From: Candidatus Hydrogenedentes bacterium UBA2224 | GTDB taxonomy: Bacteria > Hydrogenedentota > Hydrogenedentia > Hydrogenedentales > SLHB01 | Length of the DNA stretch: 18,246 nucleotides | NCBI GenBank assembly: GCA_002348185.1 | Contig: DDYW01000126.1 | Span: 14,313 to 32,558 of the forward strand | Direction: 5' to 3' | Shown here: positions 9,349 to 16,894 of the stretch, in pieces | Layout: every line of letters starts with the position of its first letter | Position numbering within the stretch: the stretch's first letter is position 1 | Made by a program: the position numbers and the translations under genes | The notes under the pieces: model-generated | What the model was told of the DNA's origin: nothing | Databases searched by the model: none | Seen by the model: only the letters and a program-made list of their open reading frames with translations

Positions 9349-9618
9349 ATGACCGTGGACACGATAGTAAGCCTGGCGCGCGAGGCGATGCTGGTGACCT
9401 TGCTGACGGCGGCGCCCATGCTGCTGTCGGGCATGCTGATCGGACTGTTGATCAGCGTTTTTCAATCGGTCACGCAGATTCAGGAGATTACCCTGACGTT
9501 TGTGCCGAAGATCGTCGTGGTGATGGTGGTGTTTGTGGTGTTTCTTCCGTGGATGGTCGGCGTCGTGATGGGTTTTGTGCAGCCGCTGATCAGCAGCTTC
9601 AACATGCTGGTACTGTAA
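9349..9618 (+). CDS. fliQ: Flagellar export gate protein FliQ
   Basis: FliQ is a small inner-membrane protein of the flagellar type III export gate, where it assembles with FliP and FliR into the helical channel. The 89-residue length is typical of the family. Two hydrophobic hairpin segments are visible, TLLTAAPMLLSGMLIGLLIS and VVVMVVFVVFLPWMVGVVM, joined by the family-typical FQSVTQIQEITLTFVPK loop. The ATG at 9349 is chosen over an upstream in-frame start at 9250 because it matches the family N-terminus and follows GAGG at 9337-9340 with 8 bases between. The earlier start would also lie inside the promoter. It is the first gene of the operon; fliP, its usual upstream neighbour, is not present. 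Confidence 0.95.
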   Translation: MTVDTIVSLAREAMLVTLLTAAPMLLSGMLIGLLISVFQSVTQIQEITLTFVPKIVVVMVVFVVFLPWMVGVVMGFVQPLISSFNMLVL

Positions 9619-9621
9619 ACC

Positions 9622-10392
9622 ATGCTTTTCGAGGCGGAAGTCTTCAAAGTATTCGTGCTGGTGATGATACGGATCAGCGCGCTGCTGGTCAGCGCGCCGG
9701 TGCTGGGCTCGGCCAATTTTCCTGCCCGCGCGAAGGTCGGGCTGGCGGTGCTGCTGGCGGCGTTGTTGACCCCGACGATTGAGCGCCTTCAGGAGCCGCT
9801 GCCGGATGAGTACCTGACGCTGGGCATCATGGCCGGGTCCGAGCTTGCGATCGGGCTGCTGATGGGCTTCGCGATGACGCTGGTCTTTGCGGCGATTCAG
9901 GTCGCGGGTGAGATCATTGACATGCTGAGCGGCTTCTCGCTGATGAACGTGTTTAATCCCGCCCTGGAGACCCAGGTGCCGATATTCGGTTTCTTCCTGT
10001 ACATCGTGGCGGCGCTTTACCTTCTCGCGGTGGACGGGCACCTGCTGATGATCCGGGGGCTGGTCCGGACGTTTTCGACGATGCCCCTGGGGGAGGCGAC
10101 GCTCCGGCCGGAGGTGTTGTGGCAGGTCGGACGCTGGGGCAGCCTGATGTTTGTTGATGGTCTGGTGATTGCGGCGCCCGTGGCGGGCGCGCTGCTTCTT
10201 GCGTATGTGACGATGGGATTGATGGGCCGCGTCGTGCCGCAGATTCATCTGTTTGCGGTGGGGTTTCCGTTCACGATTGCCCTGGCGCTCCTGATGACGG
10301 CCCTGTTCATCGGGGTGTACGCGGAGATCCTGGGCGGAATGTTCCACCGGATGTTCCAGGGGGTCTCGGCCCTGACACAAGGAATGACGTAG
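9622..10392 (+). CDS. fliR: Flagellar export gate protein FliR
   Basis: FliR is the third component of the FliP-FliQ-FliR export gate in the inner membrane. Its 256 residues match the usual family length of about 260. It is highly hydrophobic with several transmembrane helices. It begins MLFEAEVFKVFVLVMIRISA and contains the family-like segments RAKVGLAVLLAALLTP, GELIIDMLSGF-like GEIIDMLSGFSLMNVFNP and LFAVGFPFTIALALL. Only three bases separate it from fliQ and no strong ribosome binding site is visible, so translational coupling is likely. It is read through into flhB. Confidence 0.95.
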   Translation: MLFEAEVFKVFVLVMIRISALLVSAPVLGSANFPARAKVGLAVLLAALLTPTIERLQEPLPDEYLTLGIMAGSELAIGLLMGFAMTLVFAAIQVAGEIIDMLSGFSLMNVFNPALETQVPIFGFFLYIVAALYLLAVDGHLLMIRGLVRTFSTMPLGEATLRPEVLWQVGRWGSLMFVDGLVIAAPVAGALLLAYVTMGLMGRVVPQIHLFAVGFPFTIALALLMTALFIGVYAEILGGMFHRMFQGVSALTQGMT

Positions 10393-10399
10393 ACCACCC

Positions 10400-11524
10400 A
10401 TGCCCGAGCAGACCGGAGGCGAAAAAGTTCTTCCTGCATCCCCGCGGAAGATCACGAAGGCGCGGGAAGAAGGCCGGGTTGCGCGCAGCCAGGACCTGAG
10501 CAGCGCGTGGTCGCTGTTTATCGCGCTACTGGCGATGTACCTGCTGGGGTCGAGCGTGGCGGCCGGGATGGTCTCGGTCACGCGGTACTATTTCCGCGAG
10601 GCGTCGATGCTCACGGGCGAACTGGTCAACCCCCAGTGGGTGGCGCTGGGCGCGCTGGCGCAGATGGCCCGGTTCCTGCTGCCGTTTCAGGTGGTGATGA
10701 TGGCGGGCGGTCTGGCCATGAACCTTGTGCAGGTGGGGTTTCTGTTCGCTCCGGCGGCGCTTGTGCCCCGGTTCGAACGGCTCAACCCGTTTTCGGGGTT
10801 TCAGAAGTTCGTGAATCTCCGCTCCTTGGCGGAGTTGATGAAATCGGTGTTTAAACTGGCCGCGATCAGCGTCATCGTGTATGCCACGTTTCGTGCCCGG
10901 TGGCAGGAGATCTTGGGCTGGCCGATGTTGACGCCCGCCGGGATGGTGGGCGCGATGGCCTCGCTGACCGGCCTGGTGTGGTTGCGGGTGGTTCTCGCGA
11001 TGCTCGTGCTGGGCATTCTGGACTACGGGTATCAACGCTGGCAGTACCTCCAGGAACTCCGGATGACCGTGCAGGAAGCGCGGGAAGAGACGAAAGAGAT
11101 CGAGGGCGACCCCCGCATCCGCCAGCGGATCCGCCAGATCCAGCGCCAGATGGCGATGCAACGCATGATGCGTGCCGTGCCGGAGGCGGACGTAGTGGTG
11201 ACCAACCCGACACATTTCGCCGTGGCGCTGCGCTACAACGCGCGGGAGATGGAGGTGCCGGTGGTTACGGCGAAGGGGGCCCGGCTTCTTGCGGAGCGCA
11301 TCCGCGCGCTGGCCGAGGAGCATGAGGTCCCTATCGTGCAGAAACCGGATCTGGCGCGGATGTTGTACCGGACGATTGAGGTGGGTCAGCCGGTGCCGGA
11401 GGACCTGTTTGTGGCGGTGGCGGAAGTCCTCGCCTTTGTGTTTGAGATCGATCGCCGCACCGAGAAGATCCGGGAGCGGTCGGGGGTCTTGAACCAGTTC
11501 CGGCAACAGCGGGCCGCGGGCTAG
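10400..11524 (+). CDS. flhB: Flagellar export switch protein FlhB
   Basis: FlhB sits in the inner membrane beside the FliPQR gate. It switches export from rod/hook to filament substrates after cleaving itself in its cytoplasmic domain. The 374-residue protein has the family N-terminus (KITKAREEGRVARSQDL) and about four transmembrane segments between residues 39 and 205. The EGDPRIRQRIRQIQRQMA linker follows. The autocleavage motif NPTH is intact at 269-272, the same numbering as in enterobacterial FlhB. It starts 7 bases after fliR without an obvious ribosome binding site, which suggests coupling. The C-terminal tail is of normal length. Confidence 0.97.
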   Translation: MPEQTGGEKVLPASPRKITKAREEGRVARSQDLSSAWSLFIALLAMYLLGSSVAAGMVSVTRYYFREASMLTGELVNPQWVALGALAQMARFLLPFQVVMMAGGLAMNLVQVGFLFAPAALVPRFERLNPFSGFQKFVNLRSLAELMKSVFKLAAISVIVYATFRARWQEILGWPMLTPAGMVGAMASLTGLVWLRVVLAMLVLGILDYGYQRWQYLQELRMTVQEAREETKEIEGDPRIRQRIRQIQRQMAMQRMMRAVPEADVVVTNPTHFAVALRYNAREMEVPVVTAKGARLLAERIRALAEEHEVPIVQKPDLARMLYRTIEVGQPVPEDLFVAVAEVLAFVFEIDRRTEKIRERSGVLNQFRQQRAAG

Positions 11525-11544
11525 GAAAGGCAACGGAGCGATAG

Positions 11545-13626
11545 ATGGCGGTAGTTCCACAAGAGATGGGCCAGCCCCGGTGGTCGTTCGCCCGCAACCA
11601 GGACATCGTCCTGGCAGTTGCGGTGATGGGCGTGCTGGCGGTGCTGGTGATCCCCATCCCGACGGCGCTGCTGGACATCCTGCTGGCGATAAACATCTCG
11701 TTGTCCGTGGTTGTGCTGTTGACGGCTATCTACCTGCAGCATCCGGTTGATTTCGCGGTATTCCCGTCGCTGCTGCTGCTGCTGACGCTGTTCCGGCTGA
11801 GCCTGAACGTGGCGTCGACGCGCCTGATTCTCAGTCAGGCCAATGCCGGCTCGATCATCAACGCGTTCGGCAGTTTTGTGACCAGCGGCAGCTACATCGT
11901 CGGGATCATCATCTTTATCATCCTGGTGGTGATCCAGCTGGTGGTGATCACGCGCGGCGCCACGCGCATCTCTGAAGTCGCCGCGCGATTCACGCTGGAC
12001 GCGATGCCGGGTAAACAGATGGGGGTGGACGCGGACCTCAACGCCGGTCTGATCACGGAGGACCAGGCGCGGGCGCGCCGACGGCGGATCGAGCAGGAGG
12101 CGGACTTTTATGGCGCCATGGACGGCGCGACCAAATTTGTGCGCGGCGATGCCATTGCCGGGGTGATCATCACGCTGGTGAACATCATCGGCGGCCTGAC
12201 GATCGGGGTGCTGATCCAGGAGTACGAGCTGGCGGACGCGGCCCGGGTCTACACGCAGCTCACGGTAGGCGACGGTCTGGTTTCGCAAATCCCCGCGCTG
12301 ATCGTGTCGATGGCGGCGGGTCTGATCGTAACGCGCACGGCGTCCCAGGAGAACCTGGGCGTGGATATGGGGAGACAACTGGGAGCGTATCCGCGCGCGC
12401 TGGGGATCGCGGCGGGGCTGCTCGTACTGTTCGGGATCGTGCCGGGCATGCCGACCGTCCCGTTTTTCGTGGTGGGCATCAGTCTGGCGGTCATGGCGTA
12501 TCAGACGCAGGCGGCGTTTGCGCGGCGGGCGGCCGTGGAAGCCGCGCGCGAGGTGGCGGCGGAGGAAACCGGGGCCGCGGAAGGGCCGGAACGCACGGAA
12601 TACCTTCTGCCCGTGGACCCGCTGAAGATCGAGCTGGGATACGGTCTGATCGCCCTGGCCGACCCGAAACAGGGCGGCGACCTGCTGAACCGCATTCAGA
12701 TCATCCGCCAGCAGATGGCCACCCGGATGGGATTCATCGTGCCGGTGGTCCGCATTGTGGACAACATGCGCTTGCGGCCCAATGAATACCGGGTAAAGCT
12801 TCGTGAGGCGGAGATCGCGCGCTACGAACTGTTGTCCGGCCATTATCTGGCCATGAATCCCGGCATCGTCGAGGAGGAGATCGCGGGCATCCCGACCACG
12901 GAGCCCGCGTTCGGCCTGCAGGCCCTGTGGGTCAGCGCCGACAACCGCGACCGCGCGGAACGGATGGGGTACACGATTGTGGAACCGTCGGCCGTCCTCG
13001 CCACGCATCTCACGGAACTGATCACGGCCCACGCGCCCGAACTTCTGACCCGGCAGGACGTGCAGAATCTGGTCAATGTGGTGCGCGAATCGGCGCGGGC
13101 GGTGGTGGAGGAGCTGACCCCGAATCTGCTGTCGCTGGGGGAGATTCAGAAGGTGCTGCAGAACCTTTTGCGCGAGCGGGTGTCGATCCGCAATCTCGAG
13201 ACGATTCTCGAGGTGCTCGCGGATTTCGCGCCGCGGACGCGCGACGCGGAGGTGCTGACGGAGTATGCACGGCAGGCGCTGGCGCGGCAGATCTGCGCGG
13301 AGTACGTGGATGAGCGCAATGCGCTGCATCTCGTGACGCTTGCGCCGGAACTGGAACGGGAAATTCTGGACGCGGTGCGTCAGTCAGAAACGGGGGAATA
13401 CATCCCGCTGGCGCCCGCCCGGGCGGACGCGATCGCCCGGAAGACGGTAGATGCCGTGCAGCCGTTGGTGATGAGCGGGCAGGACCCCATCGTGCTGACC
13501 TCGGCGCCGGTGCGGCGGTATTTCCGCCGGATTGTGGAACGGTTCCTGCCGCGCATCGTGGTCTTGTCGTACAACGAGATCGATCCGGCTGTGCGGCTGG
13601 AGAGCGAAGGGCAAGTGAATGGATAA
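11545..13626 (+). CDS. flhA: Flagellar export apparatus protein FlhA
   Basis: FlhA forms the nonameric ring that couples proton motive force to export and docks chaperone-substrate complexes. Its 693 residues match the family. The N-terminal half carries about eight transmembrane helices. It holds the FHIPEP-family region: FRLSLNVASTRLILSQ, then TRGATRISEVAARFTLDAMP and DADLNAGLITEDQARARR near residues 136-180. The C-terminal half, from about residue 350 (YLLPVDPLKIELGYGL), is the cytosolic docking domain and looks complete. GGAG at 11535-11538, six bases before the ATG, supports the start. It follows flhB after 20 bases, and its stop overlaps flhF by 8 bases. Confidence 0.97.
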   Translation: MAVVPQEMGQPRWSFARNQDIVLAVAVMGVLAVLVIPIPTALLDILLAINISLSVVVLLTAIYLQHPVDFAVFPSLLLLLTLFRLSLNVASTRLILSQANAGSIINAFGSFVTSGSYIVGIIIFIILVVIQLVVITRGATRISEVAARFTLDAMPGKQMGVDADLNAGLITEDQARARRRRIEQEADFYGAMDGATKFVRGDAIAGVIITLVNIIGGLTIGVLIQEYELADAARVYTQLTVGDGLVSQIPALIVSMAAGLIVTRTASQENLGVDMGRQLGAYPRALGIAAGLLVLFGIVPGMPTVPFFVVGISLAVMAYQTQAAFARRAAVEAAREVAAEETGAAEGPERTEYLLPVDPLKIELGYGLIALADPKQGGDLLNRIQIIRQQMATRMGFIVPVVRIVDNMRLRPNEYRVKLREAEIARYELLSGHYLAMNPGIVEEEIAGIPTTEPAFGLQALWVSADNRDRAERMGYTIVEPSAVLATHLTELITAHAPELLTRQDVQNLVNVVRESARAVVEELTPNLLSLGEIQKVLQNLLRERVSIRNLETILEVLADFAPRTRDAEVLTEYARQALARQICAEYVDERNALHLVTLAPELEREILDAVRQSETGEYIPLAPARADAIARKTVDAVQPLVMSGQDPIVLTSAPVRRYFRRIVERFLPRIVVLSYNEIDPAVRLESEGQVNG

Positions 13627-15088
13627 GGACAGGCCAGGGTTTCGCAGATTCAGGGCGCCCACGTTTGAAGAGGCCTGGCGCCAGATGCGCGCCGTGCTGG
13701 GAGAGAGCGCCGTGGTGGTGCGCACGACCCAGGTCAGGGAGGGCGGCCTCTTCGGCTTGTTTGGCGAGCCGCTGGTGGAGATCACCGCGGCGGGTGAGTC
13801 TCCACCGGCCCCCGAACCGGGGATGCGCACCAATCTCGAGTCGCGCCCGCCCAGCCCGGTGGAACGGCGGTACAAGGCCCATTCGGCGGTGGGTTCGGAC
13901 CAGCGCATGCGCGACACGGTGGAATTCTGCCGTGAACTGCTGACCCGGGCGCACTCGCGGCTGGAAGCGCGGCACAGCGCGGAAGGCGCCCGGCCGGTTT
14001 CACCCGCGGGGGCGGCAGCGCCCGTGTCCGCCACGCCATCCACGGTATCGGGCGCGGGCGGTCCGGCAGGGCTCCGGGTAAACGGCAGGAACGGGCTCCG
14101 TCCGCGGCCGCGGAAGCCGGTCTTGACGTCGGAAGGCAACGCGGCGATTGCGCCCGCGCCGTTCACGCCGTTGCATGACCGGGCGCGCGCCGGCGGGGCC
14201 GACCCTTCGCGCGACGAGTTGCGGGAACTTCTCCGGGTGCTTGAAGGCAACGCGTCGAGCGCGGGTCTTCCGACCGAACTGGCCCCTCACTACCGGCGCC
14301 TGGTCGAGGCGGGCGTTTCCGCGCCCCTGGCGGCGTCGCTCCTGGGGGCGGCGGTGCGGGGATGCAATGTGGGGGTCCTGAGCGACGAGCGGGTCCTTCG
14401 GGAGCGGCTCCGGCTCGAACTCCGCCGCCGGGTGAGCGTACGAGGCGGGATTTCCCTCCAGGCGGGCCAGTGCACGGTCGTGGCGCTCGTGGGGCCGACA
14501 GGCGTGGGCAAGACCACGAACCTGGCGAAGCTGGCGGCGCAGTTTGCGGTCCGGGAACGGCGTCAGGTCGCCCTGGTGACCGCCGACACGTACCGGGTGG
14601 CGGCGCCGGACCAGTTGCGCGTCTATGCGGACATCATCGGCCTGAGAATGATGGTGGTGAACGAGCCGAAGGAGATGCGCGCGGCTTTGAAGGAGTTGCG
14701 CGGCTGCGACCTGGTGTTGATCGACACGGCGGGCAGCAGCCAGTTCAACCGGGAGCAACTGACGGAACTGCAGCGCATGATGGCGGCGGCCGGGCCGTCG
14801 GAGGTCCTGCTGGCGGTTGCGGCCAGCACGCCCCTGGAGGATCTGCGGAGCATCTGCGAGAATTTCGGGAAGGTGAATCCGACCGCGCTGATGGTGACCA
14901 AGATCGATGAAGCCCGGCGGTTCGGAACGATCTGCGCGATAGCCCTCGAAACCGGGCTGCCGTTGAGTTATTTCAGTGTGGGACAGAATGTCCCGGATGA
15001 TATTGTATTGGCGGAACCCGCGATGGTGGCGAACCTCGTACTGGAAGGCAGGGATGGAAGTGGCAGATCAAGCAGAACAGCTTCGTGA
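13619..15088 (+). CDS. flhF: Flagellar placement GTPase FlhF (SRP-type)
   Basis: FlhF is an SRP-family GTPase that marks the site of flagellar assembly, usually a cell pole. The 489 residues begin with the family signature FRRFRAPTFEEAWRQMRAVLG and then a long low-complexity Ala/Pro/Arg linker (about 60-195). A helical N domain follows (about 197-280). The G domain carries the P-loop GPTGVGKTT at 292-300, DTYRVAAPDQL, DTAG at 369-372, TKID at 427-430 and LSYFSVGQNVPDDI near the end. All nucleotide-binding motifs are intact. GAAGGG lies 7 bases upstream of the ATG. The start overlaps the end of flhA and the tail overlaps flhG by 35 bases, which implies tight co-translation with its regulator. 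Confidence 0.96.
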   Translation: MDKDRPGFRRFRAPTFEEAWRQMRAVLGESAVVVRTTQVREGGLFGLFGEPLVEITAAGESPPAPEPGMRTNLESRPPSPVERRYKAHSAVGSDQRMRDTVEFCRELLTRAHSRLEARHSAEGARPVSPAGAAAPVSATPSTVSGAGGPAGLRVNGRNGLRPRPRKPVLTSEGNAAIAPAPFTPLHDRARAGGADPSRDELRELLRVLEGNASSAGLPTELAPHYRRLVEAGVSAPLAASLLGAAVRGCNVGVLSDERVLRERLRLELRRRVSVRGGISLQAGQCTVVALVGPTGVGKTTNLAKLAAQFAVRERRQVALVTADTYRVAAPDQLRVYADIIGLRMMVVNEPKEMRAALKELRGCDLVLIDTAGSSQFNREQLTELQRMMAAAGPSEVLLAVAASTPLEDLRSICENFGKVNPTALMVTKIDEARRFGTICAIALETGLPLSYFSVGQNVPDDIVLAEPAMVANLVLEGRDGSGRSSRTAS

Positions 15089-15923
15089 GTATGTGCGCGG
15101 CTCGAGACGGCAGGCGCGCGTTCTGGCGGTCACCAGCGGGAAAGGCGGCGTCGGCAAGACGGGGACCAGCGTGAACCTGTCCATTGCGCTCGCGATGCGC
15201 GGGAAGGACGTGGTGCTGCTCGATGCCGATCTGGGTCTGGCGAATGTCGAGGTCCTCTTGGGCCTGAATTCGCTGTACAACCTGCAGCACGTGATCCACG
15301 GCGAGCGCAGTATGCCGGAGATCCTGGCCGACGGGCCGGGGGGCATCAAGGTGGTGCCGGGCAGCTCGGGCATCGCCAAACTGGCGGACCTGGGGCCGAA
15401 CGCACGCCAGCGGGTGATCGACGGGATGCAGGAGCTCCAGGATCGCGCGGATTTCATCCTCATCGACACCATGGCCGGGATCAGCCAGAACGTCGCGGGA
15501 TTTGCCGCCGCGGCGGACGAGATCCTGCTTGTGGTCACGCCCGAACCGTCCTCGATTGTCGACGCCTATGCGATGGTCAAGACGATTCGTCTGATGCGCC
15601 ACGACGCGGTATTCAAGCTGATCGTGAACATGGCGGCGAGCGAGCAGCAGGCGCGCGCAGTGGCCGGAAAACTCATGACCGTGTCGCAGCAGTATCTCGG
15701 CCACAAACTGCATTATCTGGGATACGTTCCGCGAGATCCGCACGTGTCGCACGGGGTGATGCAGGCGGTGCCGTTCCTGTTGAAATACCCGGCCGCGCCG
15801 GCGAGCAAGGCGATCGAAACGCTGGCCGCCAGTCTGATCAGCCAGCGTGACGCGGTCTCGGGGCGCGGCGGCGGATTTTTCCGGCGTTTCGCGGAAACGC
15901 TCGGTCTGGCCAGCAACGCCTGA
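15054..15923 (+). CDS. flhG: Flagellar number regulator FlhG (MinD-like ATPase)
   Basis: FlhG (also called YlxH or FleN) is a MinD/ParA-type ATPase that stimulates FlhF GTP hydrolysis and limits flagellar number. The protein has 289 residues. Its N-terminus carries DQAEQLRE (residues 5-12), matching the DQAxxLR activator motif known to act on FlhF. The deviant Walker A GKGGVGKT is at 29-36 and DADLGLANVEVLLG follows from 58. A switch-like DTMAGIS and a C-terminal amphipathic stretch with basic residues (GGGFFRRFAETLGL) fit membrane binding. The ATG at 15054 is chosen over an earlier in-frame start at 14976 because it begins right at this motif and follows GGAAGG. It is the last gene of the operon. 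Confidence 0.95.
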   Translation: MEVADQAEQLREYVRGSRRQARVLAVTSGKGGVGKTGTSVNLSIALAMRGKDVVLLDADLGLANVEVLLGLNSLYNLQHVIHGERSMPEILADGPGGIKVVPGSSGIAKLADLGPNARQRVIDGMQELQDRADFILIDTMAGISQNVAGFAAAADEILLVVTPEPSSIVDAYAMVKTIRLMRHDAVFKLIVNMAASEQQARAVAGKLMTVSQQYLGHKLHYLGYVPRDPHVSHGVMQAVPFLLKYPAAPASKAIETLAASLISQRDAVSGRGGGFFRRFAETLGLASNA

Positions 15924-15925
15924 GT

Positions 15926-15940
15926 GGCGCGCGCGGCGCC
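15926..15940. terminator. Small GC palindrome between convergent flhG and folD
   Basis: GGCGC and GCGCC form a 5-bp inverted repeat around GCGCG in the 16-base gap between the two convergent stop codons. It could serve both transcripts. No T-tract follows on either strand, so any terminator activity would be weak or depend on Rho. Confidence 0.3.
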
Positions 15941-16827
15941 TATTTCCCGGCGCGTTTCGCGGCCAGAACGGCGTTTCGCATGAGCATGGCGATGGTCATA
16001 GGGCCGACCCCGCCGGGCACGGGCGTGATTGCGCGGGCTTTCTTGCAGGCCTCCTTGAAATCGACGTCGCCCACCAGGCGGTAACCTCTGGGGCTGGCCG
16101 GGTCCTCGACCCGGTTCACGCCCACGTCGATGACGACCGCGCCGTCCTTGATCATGCGTCCTTTGATGAATTCGGGCACACCGATCGCCGCGACCAGGAT
16201 GTCGGCCTGTTTTGTGATGGCCGCGAGATTCCTCGTGCGGGAATGACAGATGGTGACGGTGGCGTTGGCGCCCCGGGCCTTCTGGATGAGGAGCGCCGCG
16301 AGCGGTTTGCCGACGATATTAGACCGGCCGACGATGACCACGTGCTTGCCTTCGGGGCTGTTGCCCGTGCGGTTCATCAATTCCTGGCACCCGCAGGGCG
16401 TGCACGGCATCATGGCCGGTTCGCCGATCAGCAGCTTGCCCACGTTGACGGGGTGGAACCCGTCGGCGTCCTTGTCCGGGTCGATGGCGGTGACGACCCG
16501 GTTCTCGTCCATGTGTTTGGGAAGCGGCGACTGGACGAGGAAAGCGTGGACCTTCGGGTCTTCGTTGAGTTTCTTGACGAGGTTAAGCACGCGGCGTTCC
16601 GTGGCGTTGGCGGGGAGTGTGTGGACGAAGGAGTTCATGCCGAGTTCCTCGCAGGCGCGCGCCTTGCCACGGACGTAGACATGGCTGGCGGGGTCGTCGC
16701 CGACGAGTACGACGGCCAGACCGGGCGTAATCCCGCGTTTCTTGAGGGCGTCCACCTCGGCCTTCACCTCGGCGCGGATTTCCGCGGCGATCTTCTTGCC
16801 ATCAATGAGCCTGGCGGTTCTGGGCAT
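15940..16827 (-). CDS. folD: Bifunctional methylene-THF dehydrogenase / methenyl-THF cyclohydrolase FolD
   Basis: FolD is a cytosolic enzyme that oxidises 5,10-methylene-THF to methenyl-THF with NAD(P) and hydrolyses this to 10-formyl-THF; the steps are reversible. It has 295 residues, the usual length. Family signatures are intact: YVRGKARACEELGM with the conserved Tyr and Lys, QSPLPKHM, DPDKDADGFHPVNVGKL with the catalytic-site Asp, the nucleotide-binding VVIVGRSNIVGKPLAALL and the C-terminal PVPGGVGPMTIAMLMRN. The ATG at 16827 is preceded by AGGAG (complement of 16836-16840) with 8 bases between. It starts 67 bases after the fhs stop, in the same operon. The neighbouring reaction is catalysed by Fhs. 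Confidence 0.97.
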   Translation of the reverse strand: MPRTARLIDGKKIAAEIRAEVKAEVDALKKRGITPGLAVVLVGDDPASHVYVRGKARACEELGMNSFVHTLPANATERRVLNLVKKLNEDPKVHAFLVQSPLPKHMDENRVVTAIDPDKDADGFHPVNVGKLLIGEPAMMPCTPCGCQELMNRTGNSPEGKHVVIVGRSNIVGKPLAALLIQKARGANATVTICHSRTRNLAAITKQADILVAAIGVPEFIKGRMIKDGAVVIDVGVNRVEDPASPRGYRLVGDVDFKEACKKARAITPVPGGVGPMTIAMLMRNAVLAAKRAGK

Positions 16828-16894
16828 GCTTGTTTCTCCTTCGGCCGCGCGGCGGGAACACGAACACGGACACGCCGTTTCCCGCTGCACTGAA

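Noticed and set aside
9247..10581. Antisense open frames opposite fliQ, fliR, flhB and flhA (also 10526-11560 and 11521-13329)
   Set aside because: The sense strand encodes canonical flagellar proteins, while the antisense products are His/Arg/Gln-rich with no recognisable family.
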